From Erythrobacteraceae bacterium WH01K (GTDB taxonomy: Bacteria; Pseudomonadota; Alphaproteobacteria; Sphingomonadales; Sphingomonadaceae): a stretch of DNA of 64,000 bases. This document shows positions 27,783-37,083 of the stretch, piece by piece. Location of the stretch: the NCBI GenBank assembly GCA_027941995.1, contig CP115966.1, forward strand, positions 1,922,001-1,986,000, read 5' to 3'. A program made the translations under genes and the position numbers. The notes beneath the pieces were generated by a model. That model worked only from the letters and a program-made list of their open reading frames with translations. It was not told where the DNA came from and did not search any database. Numbering within the stretch: the first letter of the stretch is position 1; every line of letters begins with the position of its first letter.

Positions 27783-29231
27783 TCAAGCCTTCTTCATCTC
27801 GCGTTCGATGGTCTTGCGCGTGGTATCGCCATATGGCGGCTTGAGCCCGGCGAGCTTGGCCACGTCGATCTTTGGCTGGGTGTAGACCGAACGCGCATGG
27901 CTGAATTCGCGGAAACCTTCCGGCCCGTGATAGCTGCCGATCCCGGACGGGCCGACTCCGCCGAACGGCAGGTCTTCCATCGACACATGCATGATGACAT
28001 CGTTCACCGTCACGCCGCCTGAAATCGTGCGGGACAGGACGGTCTCACGCTCCGCTGCATCCGATCCGAAATAATACAGGCCGAGCGGCCGGTCACGCCG
28101 GTTGATGTAATTGATCGCCTCGCCGACCTGGCTGTAGGTTTTCACCGGCAGGACGGGGCCGAAGATTTCCTCCTTCATGGCCTGCATGTCGTCGGTAACG
28201 TTGCGCAGGATGGTCAGGGGCATCTTGCGGGTATTGCTGGACGAGAAGTCTTCCTCGCTCGGATTGACCTCGATCACCTCGGCGCCCTTTTCGCGGGCGT
28301 CTTCCACCATCGATTGCAACCGGTCGAAATGCCGGTCCGTCACGACCGATGCATAATCGTCATTGTCGAGCAGCGTGGGATACATGTTGTGGACGCCAAG
28401 CTGCACCGCGGCGATGGCCGCCTCTTCCCTGTCCTCGGGCACGAGCATGTAATCGGGCGCGAGGCAAATCTGCCCGGCATTGAGCATCTTGCCCAGCGCA
28501 ATCCGCTCGCCCGCCTGCTCGTAATTCGCGCTGCGTCCCAGGACGACGGGGCTCTTGCCGCCAAGTTCCAGCGTGACCGGGACGAGGTTTTTTGCCGCGG
28601 CTTCCATGACCTTCGACCCCGTCTGGGTCGAGCCGGTGAAGACGAGGTGATCGAACGGCAGCGAAGAGAACGCCTGCGCAACCTCGGGACCGCCGGTCAC
28701 GACAGCGACTTCCGCCTCGTCGAAATATTGCGAGACGAGTTTCTGCAGCAGATCGCTCGTGCCTTCGGTGAACTCGCTCGGCTTGATCATGGCGCGGTTG
28801 CCGGCCGCCAGCACCTGCATCAGCGGTCCCATCGACAGGTTGACCGGGAAGTTCCACGGGCTGAGGATGCCGATGACGCCTTTCGGTTCGTAGCGAAGCT
28901 CCGCCTTCGCGCCCATCAGCGGCAGGGGGAAGCGCAGCGACCGTTTTTCGGGCTTTGCCCAGTGATCCATCTTTTTAAGGCAGTATTTGCCGAAGCCGAT
29001 CGTGCCGGTGATGTCGGTAATCATCGAGGCATCGTGGCTGCGATTGCCGAAATCGGCGCTCATCGCGCGTGCCAGTTCTTCGCCATGATCGACCAGCAGG
29101 GCGATCGCGCGCTTGATGCGATCCTTGCGCATTTCCATCGGTTCGGGACGGGCGGCGGTGAAATCCTTGCGCTGGACGTCGAGGATGCGCTCCAGTTCAC
29201 CTGTCTTGTCGCTCGTGTCGCCGTCCGCCAT
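27783..29231 (-). CDS. Aldehyde dehydrogenase, coniferyl aldehyde dehydrogenase type
   Basis: NAD(P)-dependent oxidation of an aldehyde to its acid. From the ATG at 29231 (MADGDTSDKTGELERIL), preceded by GGAGAG, it has 482 residues; starts at 29243 and 29348 are in frame but less likely. The catalytic Glu is in LELGGKSPVVLG and the catalytic Cys in NAGQICLAPDYML; substrate and NAD sites are GVIGILSPWNFP and FTGSTQTG. The layout matches the short coniferyl-aldehyde-dehydrogenase class, but many members act on medium-chain or general aldehydes, so the substrate is not set. It is divergent from the thiolase gene across about 100 bases. Confidence 0.88.
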   Translation of the reverse strand: MADGDTSDKTGELERILDVQRKDFTAARPEPMEMRKDRIKRAIALLVDHGEELARAMSADFGNRSHDASMITDITGTIGFGKYCLKKMDHWAKPEKRSLRFPLPLMGAKAELRYEPKGVIGILSPWNFPVNLSMGPLMQVLAAGNRAMIKPSEFTEGTSDLLQKLVSQYFDEAEVAVVTGGPEVAQAFSSLPFDHLVFTGSTQTGSKVMEAAAKNLVPVTLELGGKSPVVLGRSANYEQAGERIALGKMLNAGQICLAPDYMLVPEDREEAAIAAVQLGVHNMYPTLLDNDDYASVVTDRHFDRLQSMVEDAREKGAEVIEVNPSEEDFSSSNTRKMPLTILRNVTDDMQAMKEEIFGPVLPVKTYSQVGEAINYINRRDRPLGLYYFGSDAAERETVLSRTISGGVTVNDVIMHVSMEDLPFGGVGPSGIGSYHGPEGFREFSHARSVYTQPKIDVAKLAGLKPPYGDTTRKTIEREMKKA

Positions 29232-29328
29232 CGCTCTCTCCATTTGATTATCTTGCAGCGCAGCATTAGCTGCCTTGTCGTAGATACGCTTTGCAACACG
29301 ACATGCTCTCGAAAGGCAAGAGTTACCG

Positions 29329-30525
29329 ATGACCCAGTTTTCCCCCAACGACCCGATCGTGATCCTGTCCTATGCCCGCACGCCGATGGGCGGGATGCAG
29401 GGCGCATTGTCCGACGTCAGCGCAACGGAACTCGGCGCGGTTGCAGTGAAGGCAGCGGTCGAGCGTTCCGGTGTGGACGGCGCGAAATTCGACCGCGCCT
29501 ACATGGGCTGCGTCCTGCCCGCTGGTCTCGGCCAGGCTCCGGCCCGTCAGGCGATGGTTAAGGCGGGTCTGCCGAAATCCGTCCAGGCGACAACCGTGAA
29601 CAAGGTCTGCGGCAGCGGTATGCAGACCGTCATCATGGGCGCAGAAGCGCTGGCCAGCGGCACGGTGGACTACGTGGTAGCGGGCGGCATGGAGAGCATG
29701 ACCAATGCGCCCTATCTGCTGAAGAAGCATCGCAGCGGTGCGCGCCTGGGCCACGACACCACCTATGACCACATGTTCCTCGATGGGCTGGAAGACGCCT
29801 ACGAGGAAGGCCGCGCCATGGGCACGTTCGCGCAGGATACCGCCAATGATTACCAGATGACGCGCGAGGAGATGGACGAATATTCCATCGAAAGCCTGCG
29901 CCGTGCCAATGCCGCCATCGAGAGCGGGGCATTCGAAGGCGAGGTCGTGCCTGTCACTTTCTCCACCCGGAAGGGCGACGTGACCGTCGGTACGGACGAA
30001 CAGCCCGGTCGCGGCCGTCCGGACAAGATCCCGACCCTGCGCCCCGCCTTTGCGAAGGACGGCACGATCACGGCAGCTACCTCCAGCTCGATCTCCGACG
30101 GCGCGGCAGCCGTCGTCCTTTCGCGCGAGAGCGTTGCGAAGGACGCAGGACAGCAGCCGGTCGCCCGAATCATGGCAATGTCGGCCCACGCCCGCGAGCC
30201 CAGCGAGTTCACCATCGCTCCCATTGGCGCGATAGAGAAGGTCCTGAAAAAGGCCGGCTGGTCCGCCGACGAGGTCGAGCTGTGGGAAGTGAACGAAGCT
30301 TTTGCGTGCGTCGCAATGTTCGCTATGCGCGACATCGGTATTCCGCACGACCGGATCAACGTGAACGGCGGCGGCACCGCGCTGGGTCATCCCATCGGCG
30401 CCAGTGGGACCCGCATCATCGTCACGTTGCTCAATGCGCTGAAGAAGCAAGGCAAGACGAAGGGTATTGCCAGCCTCTGCATCGGCGGCGGCGAAGCCAC
30501 GGCTGTAGCTGTCGAAATCGTCTGA
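29329..30525 (+). CDS. Acetyl-CoA C-acetyltransferase (thiolase)
   Basis: Condenses two acetyl-CoA to acetoacetyl-CoA or runs the reverse thiolysis. It has 398 residues. The active-site residues are visible: Cys94 in NKVCGSGMQT, His354 in NGGGTALGHPIGASG and Cys384 in SLCIGGGEATA. These fit the biosynthetic (AtoB/PhaA) class. No phaB or phaC is adjacent, so a role in polyhydroxybutyrate synthesis is not supported by context. It is divergent from the aldehyde dehydrogenase gene. AAGAG lies shortly before the ATG. Confidence 0.93.
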   Translation: MTQFSPNDPIVILSYARTPMGGMQGALSDVSATELGAVAVKAAVERSGVDGAKFDRAYMGCVLPAGLGQAPARQAMVKAGLPKSVQATTVNKVCGSGMQTVIMGAEALASGTVDYVVAGGMESMTNAPYLLKKHRSGARLGHDTTYDHMFLDGLEDAYEEGRAMGTFAQDTANDYQMTREEMDEYSIESLRRANAAIESGAFEGEVVPVTFSTRKGDVTVGTDEQPGRGRPDKIPTLRPAFAKDGTITAATSSSISDGAAAVVLSRESVAKDAGQQPVARIMAMSAHAREPSEFTIAPIGAIEKVLKKAGWSADEVELWEVNEAFACVAMFAMRDIGIPHDRINVNGGGTALGHPIGASGTRIIVTLLNALKKQGKTKGIASLCIGGGEATAVAVEIV

Positions 30526-30567
30526 CCGTCCGGCAGATCCACGTTGGCAAGCCCCGGGGTGGTTATC

Positions 30568-31044
30568 TCAGGGCTCGCCAGCGCCCCACAGGCGATCCTG
30601 CTCGACGAAACCGCTCCTGCGGCCGACCGTGAATTCGCACCAACCGGCATCGCAATCGCCCAGACTGCCGATGACTCCGGTTTCCAGCTTCCAGCGCAAA
30701 GCGGCGTTCCCCGCCGGCGAAGCACGCATCGCAGCCAGACCCTTGCCCGTGACGTAGGCCGTGCGGTCAGCACTGATCAGTGCGGCGGTAACCCAGCCTT
30801 CCGTCCCGTCTGGATCCTGCACGAACCGCCAGCCCTCCTGCACGCGCAGGACCTTGAGCGGCAGGTCGTCCCGCTCGTACACCCACTCGATACGGTAATC
30901 ACGGCCCGGCCCGACCCGCATATTAAGCTGGGAGGTGTCGATGCTGGCCCAATAGGGCGTCTCCCGCTCCTGCGCCGAGGCAGGACCCGCCGCGAGGATC
31001 GAGGTAAAAATCAGGGCGAGGACGGTGTGTGCCGGGTTTTTCAT
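30568..31044 (-). CDS. Secreted SH3-domain protein
   Basis: A 158-residue protein with a clear signal peptide (residues 1-24, LALIFTSILAAGPASAQE, cleavage after ASA). Two SH3-like repeats follow: the first around SQLNMRVGPGRDYRIEWVY to WRFVQDPDGTEGWV, the second around AMRASPAGNAALRWKLETG to WCEFTVGRRSGFV. Bacterial SH3 domains of this kind are common in periplasmic proteins and are thought to bind peptidoglycan or other partners. Convergent with thiolase and divergent from the 2-hydroxyacid dehydrogenase gene. No catalytic domain is attached. Confidence 0.85.
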   Translation of the reverse strand: MKNPAHTVLALIFTSILAAGPASAQERETPYWASIDTSQLNMRVGPGRDYRIEWVYERDDLPLKVLRVQEGWRFVQDPDGTEGWVTAALISADRTAYVTGKGLAAMRASPAGNAALRWKLETGVIGSLGDCDAGWCEFTVGRRSGFVEQDRLWGAGEP

Positions 31045-31160
31045 GACCCGGCCATCGATACTTCACCCGCCGCGGTCGCTTCAAGCGGGAAACGCCGCCG
31101 GTCCCTGCTCGCCTTTCCGGTGCTTGACCCGAACAGGCGCATTGTCCAATCGTCCGGGCA

Positions 31161-32213
31161 ATGAACACGCCCTCGCAATCCGACCTCGTCATCAGTCCCG
31201 GCGCCCAGGGTGCAAGCGGACGGAGAGTTTCCGGCGCCCCGCGCGTCGTCGTCACCAGGCACCTGTTGCCCAGCGTCGAGGCACGCCTGTCCGAATTGTT
31301 CGAGACTTCCCTCAATCCGGACGACAGGGCGATGACGCGCGAGGAATTGCGCGCTGCGATACAGGATTGCGACGTGCTGGTCCCGACGGTGACCGACACG
31401 ATCGACGCAGACCTCATCGAAAGCGCGGGCGAGCGGATGAAGCTGATCGCCAGCTTCGGTGCCGGAACGGATCATATAGACCTGGCCGCGGCGGCGAGGC
31501 GGGGCATCATGGTCACCAATACGCCGGGGGTCTTCACCGACGACACAGCCGATCTCACCATGGCGATGATCATCGGCATCCCGCGCCGTGTGCGCGAGGG
31601 CACGTCCCTTGTCAGGCGCAGCGAATGGACCGGCTGGGCACCCTCCGCCCTGCTCGGGCGCCAGCTGGGCGGAAAGGTGCTGGGGATTGTCGGCATGGGC
31701 CGGATCGGCCAGGCGGTTGCCCACCGCGCCAGAGCTTTCGGGCTGGAAATTCGGTATCACAACCGCAGGCCCCTGCCCCGTGCGGTCGAAACCATGTTCG
31801 GCGCGACCTATGTCGATTCGCTGGACGACCTTCTGGCGCAGTCCGACATCGTCAGCCTGCACTGCCCTGCCTCGCCCGAAACGCTGAGGATGATCGATGC
31901 CGGGCGGATCGCCGCGATGAAGGAAGGTTCTGCCCTCGTGAACACGGCACGCGGCGACCTTGTAGATTACGAAGCGCTGATCACGGCCCTGCACGAAGGT
32001 CACCTGTCCGGTGCGGGCCTGGATGTCTTTCCCGACGAGCCCGACATCGACCCGCGCCTGCTGGATCATCCCAACGTCATAGCCCTGCCCCATATCGGCA
32101 GTGCGACGGTGGAGGGGCGAGAGGCCTCGGGCGAGAAAGTGATTGCCAATATCCGGTTCTGGGCCGACGGGCATCGCCCGCCCGACCAGGTCCTCGACGC
32201 GCTGGTTCGCTAG
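31161..32213 (+). CDS. D-isomer-specific 2-hydroxyacid dehydrogenase (glyoxylate/hydroxypyruvate reductase type)
   Basis: NAD(P)H-dependent reduction of a 2-keto acid, probably glyoxylate or hydroxypyruvate. It has 350 residues, with about 25 extra residues before the core VVVTRHLLPSVEARL. The Rossmann motif is GKVLGIVGMGRIGQAVAHRA. The catalytic triad is visible as Arg in LVNTARGDLVD, Glu in VFPDEPDID and His in ALPHIGSAT. GTDHIDL and TDDTADL are typical of the glyoxylate reductase branch, although the second usually reads TEATADL. No good Shine-Dalgarno precedes the ATG, so a start inside the first 25 residues is possible. Confidence 0.88.
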   Translation: MNTPSQSDLVISPGAQGASGRRVSGAPRVVVTRHLLPSVEARLSELFETSLNPDDRAMTREELRAAIQDCDVLVPTVTDTIDADLIESAGERMKLIASFGAGTDHIDLAAAARRGIMVTNTPGVFTDDTADLTMAMIIGIPRRVREGTSLVRRSEWTGWAPSALLGRQLGGKVLGIVGMGRIGQAVAHRARAFGLEIRYHNRRPLPRAVETMFGATYVDSLDDLLAQSDIVSLHCPASPETLRMIDAGRIAAMKEGSALVNTARGDLVDYEALITALHEGHLSGAGLDVFPDEPDIDPRLLDHPNVIALPHIGSATVEGREASGEKVIANIRFWADGHRPPDQVLDALVR

Positions 32214-32323
32214 GCCCCCCCGCGCGAAAGAGCGGCTTGGGCCTGCCGCAAGTCTTTGCAATCTTGCCTCCCGGGGGCGGCTCGGCCAGTTTCCCGCCGA
32301 CAAGATACCGGGGGGGATAAACC

Positions 32324-33625
32324 GTGACCATGGGCCGCACCCTACTTGCAATGGCGCTTGCCGCCCTTCCCGCTGCCGCTTCGGCGCAGGATCCGGCCGA
32401 AATGCTCGTCCCCGACAGCGGCGATACGGCCTGGATCCTCACGGCATCCGCTCTCGTCCTGCTGATGACCCTGCCCGGGCTTGGCCTGTTCTACGCCGGT
32501 CTGGTCAGGGCCAAGAATGTCCTGTCGGTCCTGCTGCAGGTGGCTGCGATCGCCAGCGTTGCCTCCGTCCTGTGGGTAGTCACCGGCTACACGCTGGCCT
32601 TCGGCGCATCGACCAGTGGGTGGATAGGCAACGGCATTTTCTAATTGTTCGGAAATCTCGGCCAGGTGCGCGAAGGCACGACCATTCCCGAAAGCACTTT
32701 TGCCCTGTTCCAGATGACCTTCGCCGTGATTACCCCGGCGCTGGTGGTCGGGGCGTGGGTCGACCGGGCGCGCTTCGGGTGGGTGGTCGCGTTCTGCGCC
32801 TTGTGGGGCCTCGTGGTCTATGCCCCGGCGGTCCACTGGGTCTGGGGCGGAGGCTGGCTCGCCGGACTGGGGACACTGGATTTTGCAGGCGGTATCGTCG
32901 TCCATACGACAGCGGGCATCTCCGCGCTGGTCATCGCCCTGTTGCTGGGCAAGCGCGAGGGGTTCCTGAAGACCGCGATGCTGCCCCACTCTCCCGGGCT
33001 GACGATGGCAGGCGCAGCGCTGCTGTGGGTCGGCTGGTTCGGCTTCAACGGAGGCAGCGCGCTGACCGCCACGGATGACGCATCCGCTGCCATCATCAAT
33101 ACCCATGTGGCCGCCGCAACAGCCTCGCTGACATGGATCCTGCTCGAGAAGGTCAAGCTGGGGAAGGCGACCAGCGTGGGCTGGGCCACCGGCGCCATCG
33201 CCGGGCTCGCCACGATAACGCCCGCAGCCGGTTTCATCGGCCCCGGCGCGGCTATCCTGCTGGGGCTCGCAGGCTGCCTTGCCTGTTACGGCTGTCTCCA
33301 GCTGGTGAAGTTCCGGCTGGGCATCGACGACTCGCTGGACGTGTTCGCAGTTCACGGCGTGGGAGGGATCGTCGGATCAATCCTGCTCCCGCTCTTCCTG
33401 ATGCCAGCCCTTGGCGGCCTGGGCTACGCAGAAGGCTACGACTTCACCAGCCAGCTCGTCGCTCAGCTGATCGGTGTCGGAGTCGTGGCCATGTGGAGCG
33501 CGGTGGCGACCGTCATCCTCGCCCTGATGTGCAGCGTGGTCTTCCCGATGCGGGTCAGCGAGGAAGAAGAGCGCGACGGCCTCGACATATCCAGCCACGG
33601 AGAACGTGGCTGGATCGTCGACTGA
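32324..33625 (+). pseudogene. amt: Ammonium transporter interrupted by an in-frame stop codon
   Basis: Amt/MEP/Rh family ammonia channel in two in-frame pieces split by TAA at 32642-32644. The first piece (106 residues) has a signal-peptide-like start and the first membrane helices with LPGLGLFYAGLVRAKNVLSV. The second resumes at once with FGNLGQVREGTTIPESTFAL and holds the rest: twin channel His residues in VVHTTAGISA and FAVHGVGGIVG, and 11-helix topology to the end. There is no frameshift and no missing segment, so a single base change explains it. A full protein would be about 433 residues. It could be a recent pseudogene, a sequencing error, or two separate products (TTG at 32645). No glnK is adjacent. 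The GTG at 32324 or ATG at 32330 may be the start. Confidence 0.88.
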
Positions 33626-33634
33626 GAGCCGCCC

Positions 33635-35041
33635 TCACTCGCCCGTCAAAATCCGCTCGACCAGCTCCTTCACCGTCGGGGTGAAGTTGTTCGAGTAGAA
33701 CGGGTCGGTCTTGAACCGGTAGGCGGCGTGACCCGCAAAGGCGAGGTTGTCGTCGGGATCGCCGCCATGGGCGATGTCCTGCAGCGTTTTCTGGATGCAG
33801 AAGCTGCGCGGATCGGCAAGGCGGCCCGTGGTGTAATCGTCGTGGTCCTTCCAGCTCGAGAACTGGCAATGCGACAGACAGCCCATGCAGTCCTGCTGGT
33901 CCTTGCGGATTTCGTCGCGCTTGTCCGGCGTTACCCAGACCAGCGTATCCTCCGGGGTCTTCAGCGCCTCCGTATGGCCTTCGCCGAACCACACTTTCGC
34001 CCGGTCGTAATCCTCGGCAGAGACGTACATCTTCTTGCCCTTCACGCCGAAATCGAGCTGACGCGAATGCGCCTCGCTCTCTTCCTTGGCAAAACCAATC
34101 TGCCGCTCGCTGCGATGCATCAGATCGTAAAGGAACGGAGTTTTTACCGCGCTGGAATAAAAGCCTGTCGGTGAGAATTTGTGCAGCAGGACGTCGCCTT
34201 CGTCGAGCGTGCGCAACATGTCTTTCCAGACCTGCGGAATGGGGCTTTCCTTCGTCAGGAGCGGGCGCGTGCCGAACTGGAACATGATCTTGCCGATCTC
34301 CGGATTGTCGATCCAGTCGTTCCATTCCTTCAGCTGCCAGACCCCGCCCGCCATCACGATGGCCACGTCTTCGCTGACGCCTTCCTTGCGCATGGTTTCG
34401 CGAAGGTCGCGGACACGGGGATAGGGATCCTGCGGCTGGCGCGGGTCCTCTGCATTGGACAACCCGTTGTGACCGCCCGCGAGCCACGGGTCCTCGTAAA
34501 CCACTGCCGCCATCAGGTCCGGCACCTTGGAATAGCTGCGCTTCCAAAGTGCGCGGAATGCACGGGCCGACGACACGATCGGCAGGTAGTGCACATTGTG
34601 ACGGGCCGCGATTTCCGCAAGCTTGTAAGGCATGCCCGCGCCGCAAGTGACGCCGGTGATCATGCCCGGGGTGTTCGACAGGACGCCTTCCAGCACTTCC
34701 TGCGCGCCGCCCATTTCCCACAGGACATTGATGTTGATCGCGCCCCTGCCCTCGGACATTTCATAGGCGCGCTTCACCTGCTCGGTCGCGCCGTCGATGG
34801 CATACTGGATCAATTGCTGATGGCGTTCCTTGCGGGTCGCCGCGTCATAGACCTGGGGGATCGGGTTGCCGACCTCGTCATAGCTGTCGGCGTTCACGGC
34901 ACTGACCGTGCCGATGCCGCCCGCTGCGGCCCAGGCGCCGGAGCTCATGTGATTGGTGGCAGAGACACCCTTCCCGCCTTCTACCAGAGGCCACACCTCG
35001 CGTCCGCCATAGGAAACCGGCTGCAAACCCTTGAATGCCAT
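33635..35041 (-). CDS. NAD(P)H-dependent flavin oxidoreductase, nitronate monooxygenase-like, with C-terminal Cys cluster
   Basis: FMN TIM-barrel protein related to nitronate monooxygenase and enoyl-ACP reductase FabK, 468 residues. Barrel features are INVLWEMGGAQEVLEGVL, GVTCGAGMPYKLAEIA, the LAGGHNG loop with His191 and AIVMAGGVWQL. It is longer than typical nitronate monooxygenases (about 320-380). The added C-terminal part holds Cys385, Cys388, Cys392 (DCMGCLSHC) and Cys415, a spacing like the Fe-S motif of old-yellow-enzyme-type enoate reductases. The true substrate is unknown. It is a single gene, convergent with amt and followed upstream by a methyltransferase gene. Confidence 0.8.
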   Translation of the reverse strand: MAFKGLQPVSYGGREVWPLVEGGKGVSATNHMSSGAWAAAGGIGTVSAVNADSYDEVGNPIPQVYDAATRKERHQQLIQYAIDGATEQVKRAYEMSEGRGAININVLWEMGGAQEVLEGVLSNTPGMITGVTCGAGMPYKLAEIAARHNVHYLPIVSSARAFRALWKRSYSKVPDLMAAVVYEDPWLAGGHNGLSNAEDPRQPQDPYPRVRDLRETMRKEGVSEDVAIVMAGGVWQLKEWNDWIDNPEIGKIMFQFGTRPLLTKESPIPQVWKDMLRTLDEGDVLLHKFSPTGFYSSAVKTPFLYDLMHRSERQIGFAKEESEAHSRQLDFGVKGKKMYVSAEDYDRAKVWFGEGHTEALKTPEDTLVWVTPDKRDEIRKDQQDCMGCLSHCQFSSWKDHDDYTTGRLADPRSFCIQKTLQDIAHGGDPDDNLAFAGHAAYRFKTDPFYSNNFTPTVKELVERILTGE

Positions 35042-35064
35042 GAAAAATCCGTTCTCAGATCAAA

Positions 35065-35829
35065 TTAGTTCGTACCGCCCCCGGCGGCCCCGTTCGCAGC
35101 CTGCGCTGCCGACCCGCTGCACGTTTCGATAGTGCTGGGTTCGGGCCTCGTAGCGGCTCTGCGGAACTGTGCATAGTACCCGGCAAGTTCCGGCGCGTTG
35201 CGGAAGGTGTCGAGCGTGAAGCCGACCTGCTCGAATTCGCAGGCCAGAAGGAACGGGTTGATCCCGTGCCTGTCGGTCGGGCGGTCGACATCGACCACGA
35301 TGACCATTCCGCCTTCCTTCAAGGCAGGCCACATCCGCCACAGGAAAGCGTAGGGTTCTTCCACCTCGTGATACATATGGACCAGGAAAACCCGGTCGAA
35401 ACTGTCGTCCGGTAACCGCGGATCGTCCGGCGCGCCCAGCTTGATCGAAACATTGTCGAACCGTTCCCGCTCGACCCGGCGCCCGAGGCGCACGATGGCA
35501 TCGTCGTCGATGTCCTGCGCCAGAACGCGGCCTTCCGCCCCCACGCGCTCTGCCAGGCGGACCGTGTAATAGCCTTCGCCCGCACCGATATCGGCAACGG
35601 TCATGCCGGGTTCGATCTCGGCAAAATCCATCACCGTCTGGGCTTCGCCGCGGCTGTCGCGCGCGGTTTCGGTGCTGAACTGGTTGCTCCCGAGATCTGA
35701 AACCGGGCGGTCGGGAAGCGGGAATTCGCGCGAACTTTCAGGCCGGTCGCCTTCGGGCGGAACCGGCTCGCACGAAGCCAGCACGCCTGCGAAGCTGGCG
35801 CAAAGGACAAAAGAGGCTGCGCGCCTCAC
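35065..35829 (-). CDS. SAM-dependent methyltransferase predicted to be a lipoprotein
   Basis: A 254-residue protein. The N-terminus is a lipoprotein signal ending in the lipobox LASC with Cys20, so it should be exported and lipid-anchored. The rest is a Rossmann methyltransferase: motif I reads VADIGAGEGYYTVRLAE, then LAQDIDDDAIVRLGRR and RVFLVHMYHEVEEPY. A SAM enzyme outside the cytoplasm is odd because SAM is cytosolic. It starts at GTG, overlapping the prfB stop by GTGA, so it is co-translated with release factor 2. The target is unknown; no link to release factor methylation (done by PrmC) is claimed. Confidence 0.82.
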   Translation of the reverse strand: MRRAASFVLCASFAGVLASCEPVPPEGDRPESSREFPLPDRPVSDLGSNQFSTETARDSRGEAQTVMDFAEIEPGMTVADIGAGEGYYTVRLAERVGAEGRVLAQDIDDDAIVRLGRRVERERFDNVSIKLGAPDDPRLPDDSFDRVFLVHMYHEVEEPYAFLWRMWPALKEGGMVIVVDVDRPTDRHGINPFLLACEFEQVGFTLDTFRNAPELAGYYAQFRRAATRPEPSTIETCSGSAAQAANGAAGGGTN

Positions 35830-36953
35830 TCCACGTCCTCCACCTCCACAGTCTCGCCGGTGACCCGCTGGGCAAGGGCCGCGGAGATATACTCGTCGAT
35901 CGCCCCGTCCAGGACCGCATCGGGCGATGACGACGTCACGCCGGTGCGAAGGTCCTTCACCATCTGGTACGGTTGCAGGACATAGGACCGGATCTGGTGG
36001 CCCCAGCCGATATCGGTTTTCGCCTCGTATTCCGATCCGGCAGCCGCCTCGCGTTCCGCCATCTCGCGCTCGTAAAGGCGTGCCTTCAGCATGTTCATCG
36101 CGGTCGCGCGGTTCTTGTGCTGGCTGCGGTCGTTCTGGCTAGCCACTACGATGCCGGTCGGCTGGTGGGTTATCCGCACCGCGCTGTCGGTCGTGTTGAC
36201 GTGCTGGCCGCCTGCACCCGATGCGCGGTAGGTGTCGATCTTCAAGTCGCTCTCGTTGATCTCGACTTCGAAATCGTCGTCGATGACGGGATAGACCCAT
36301 ACGCTGGAAAAGCTCGTATGGCGCCGGGCGGAACTGTCATAGGGGCTGATGCGAACAAGGCGATGGACGCCGCTTTCCGTCTTTGCATAGCCATAGGCGT
36401 TGTCGCCCTTGATCAGCAGGGTCGCGCTCTTGATACCGGCCTGGTCGCCGGCCTGGTATTCGACCGTTTCGACCTTGAAACCGCGGCGTTCCGCCCAGCG
36501 GCCATACATGCGGAACAGCATTTCGGCCCAGTCATTGCTTTCCGTTCCGCCCGCGCCGGCATGAATTTCGAGATAGGTGTCGTTTCCGTCCGCCTCGCCC
36601 GAAAGCAATGCCTGCACCTTGTCCGCATCCGCGCGGTCGGCCAGTTTCGCGAGGCTGGCGAGGCCGTCATTGACCACGTCCTCGTCGCCTTCGGCCTCGC
36701 CCATTTCGACGAATTCGATGGCATCCGCCATTTCCGCGGAGATTTCGTTCACCGTCTCGACCGCGGTTTCGAGCAGCTTCTGCTCGCGGTTGACGGCCTG
36801 CGCTTCCTTGGGGTCGTTCCACAGGTCGGGGTCCTGAACGCGGGCATTCAGCTCGTCCAGGCGGCGAAGGGCACGCTCCCAGTCCAGCGACTGTCGCACC
36901 AGCGCCAGAGCAGCTTCGATACGGTCGATATGGCCCTGTCCTTCGGCGCGCAT
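35826..36953 (-). CDS. prfB: Peptide chain release factor 2
   Basis: Ends translation at UGA and UAA by driving release of the peptide at the ribosome. It has 375 residues. The GGQ catalytic motif is at 248-250 (GAGGQHVNTTDSAV). The stop-codon recognition tripeptide is SPY at 203-205 (VRISPYDSSARRHTS), against SPF in E. coli. The reading frame is continuous, so there is no programmed frameshift at an early UGA as in many bacteria. It overlaps the methyltransferase gene by 4 bases and lies 130 bases behind the PBP1A gene. Confidence 0.95.
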   Translation of the reverse strand: MRAEGQGHIDRIEAALALVRQSLDWERALRRLDELNARVQDPDLWNDPKEAQAVNREQKLLETAVETVNEISAEMADAIEFVEMGEAEGDEDVVNDGLASLAKLADRADADKVQALLSGEADGNDTYLEIHAGAGGTESNDWAEMLFRMYGRWAERRGFKVETVEYQAGDQAGIKSATLLIKGDNAYGYAKTESGVHRLVRISPYDSSARRHTSFSSVWVYPVIDDDFEVEINESDLKIDTYRASGAGGQHVNTTDSAVRITHQPTGIVVASQNDRSQHKNRATAMNMLKARLYEREMAEREAAAGSEYEAKTDIGWGHQIRSYVLQPYQMVKDLRTGVTSSSPDAVLDGAIDEYISAALAQRVTGETVEVEDVE

Positions 36954-37017
36954 CAGACGGTTTTTCCGTAAGTTCGTGTGGTCGAGATCATGTCACAGGC
37001 AAGTAGCGATTGCCGCG

Positions 37018-37045
37018 CGATTAGCAACCGCGCGGTATCGCTCAA
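37018..37045 (-). promoter_or_regulatory. Possible promoter for prfB
   Basis: On the minus strand, TTGAGC (37045-37040) and TAATCG (37023-37018) are 16 bases apart in the 130-base gap between the PBP1A and prfB genes. The match to a vegetative -35/-10 pair is partial. Confidence 0.3.
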
Positions 37046-37083
37046 CGGACTGACCAGCGGCGGCGTAGCGCCCGCTGTGCCCT

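Noticed and set aside
32645-33625. Second part of amt as an independent gene starting at TTG
   Set aside because: It begins mid-fold right after the stop, with no ribosome site and without the first helices of the channel.
36880-36953. Programmed frameshift in prfB
   Set aside because: The prfB frame is continuous from its ATG to the stop, with no early in-frame UGA.
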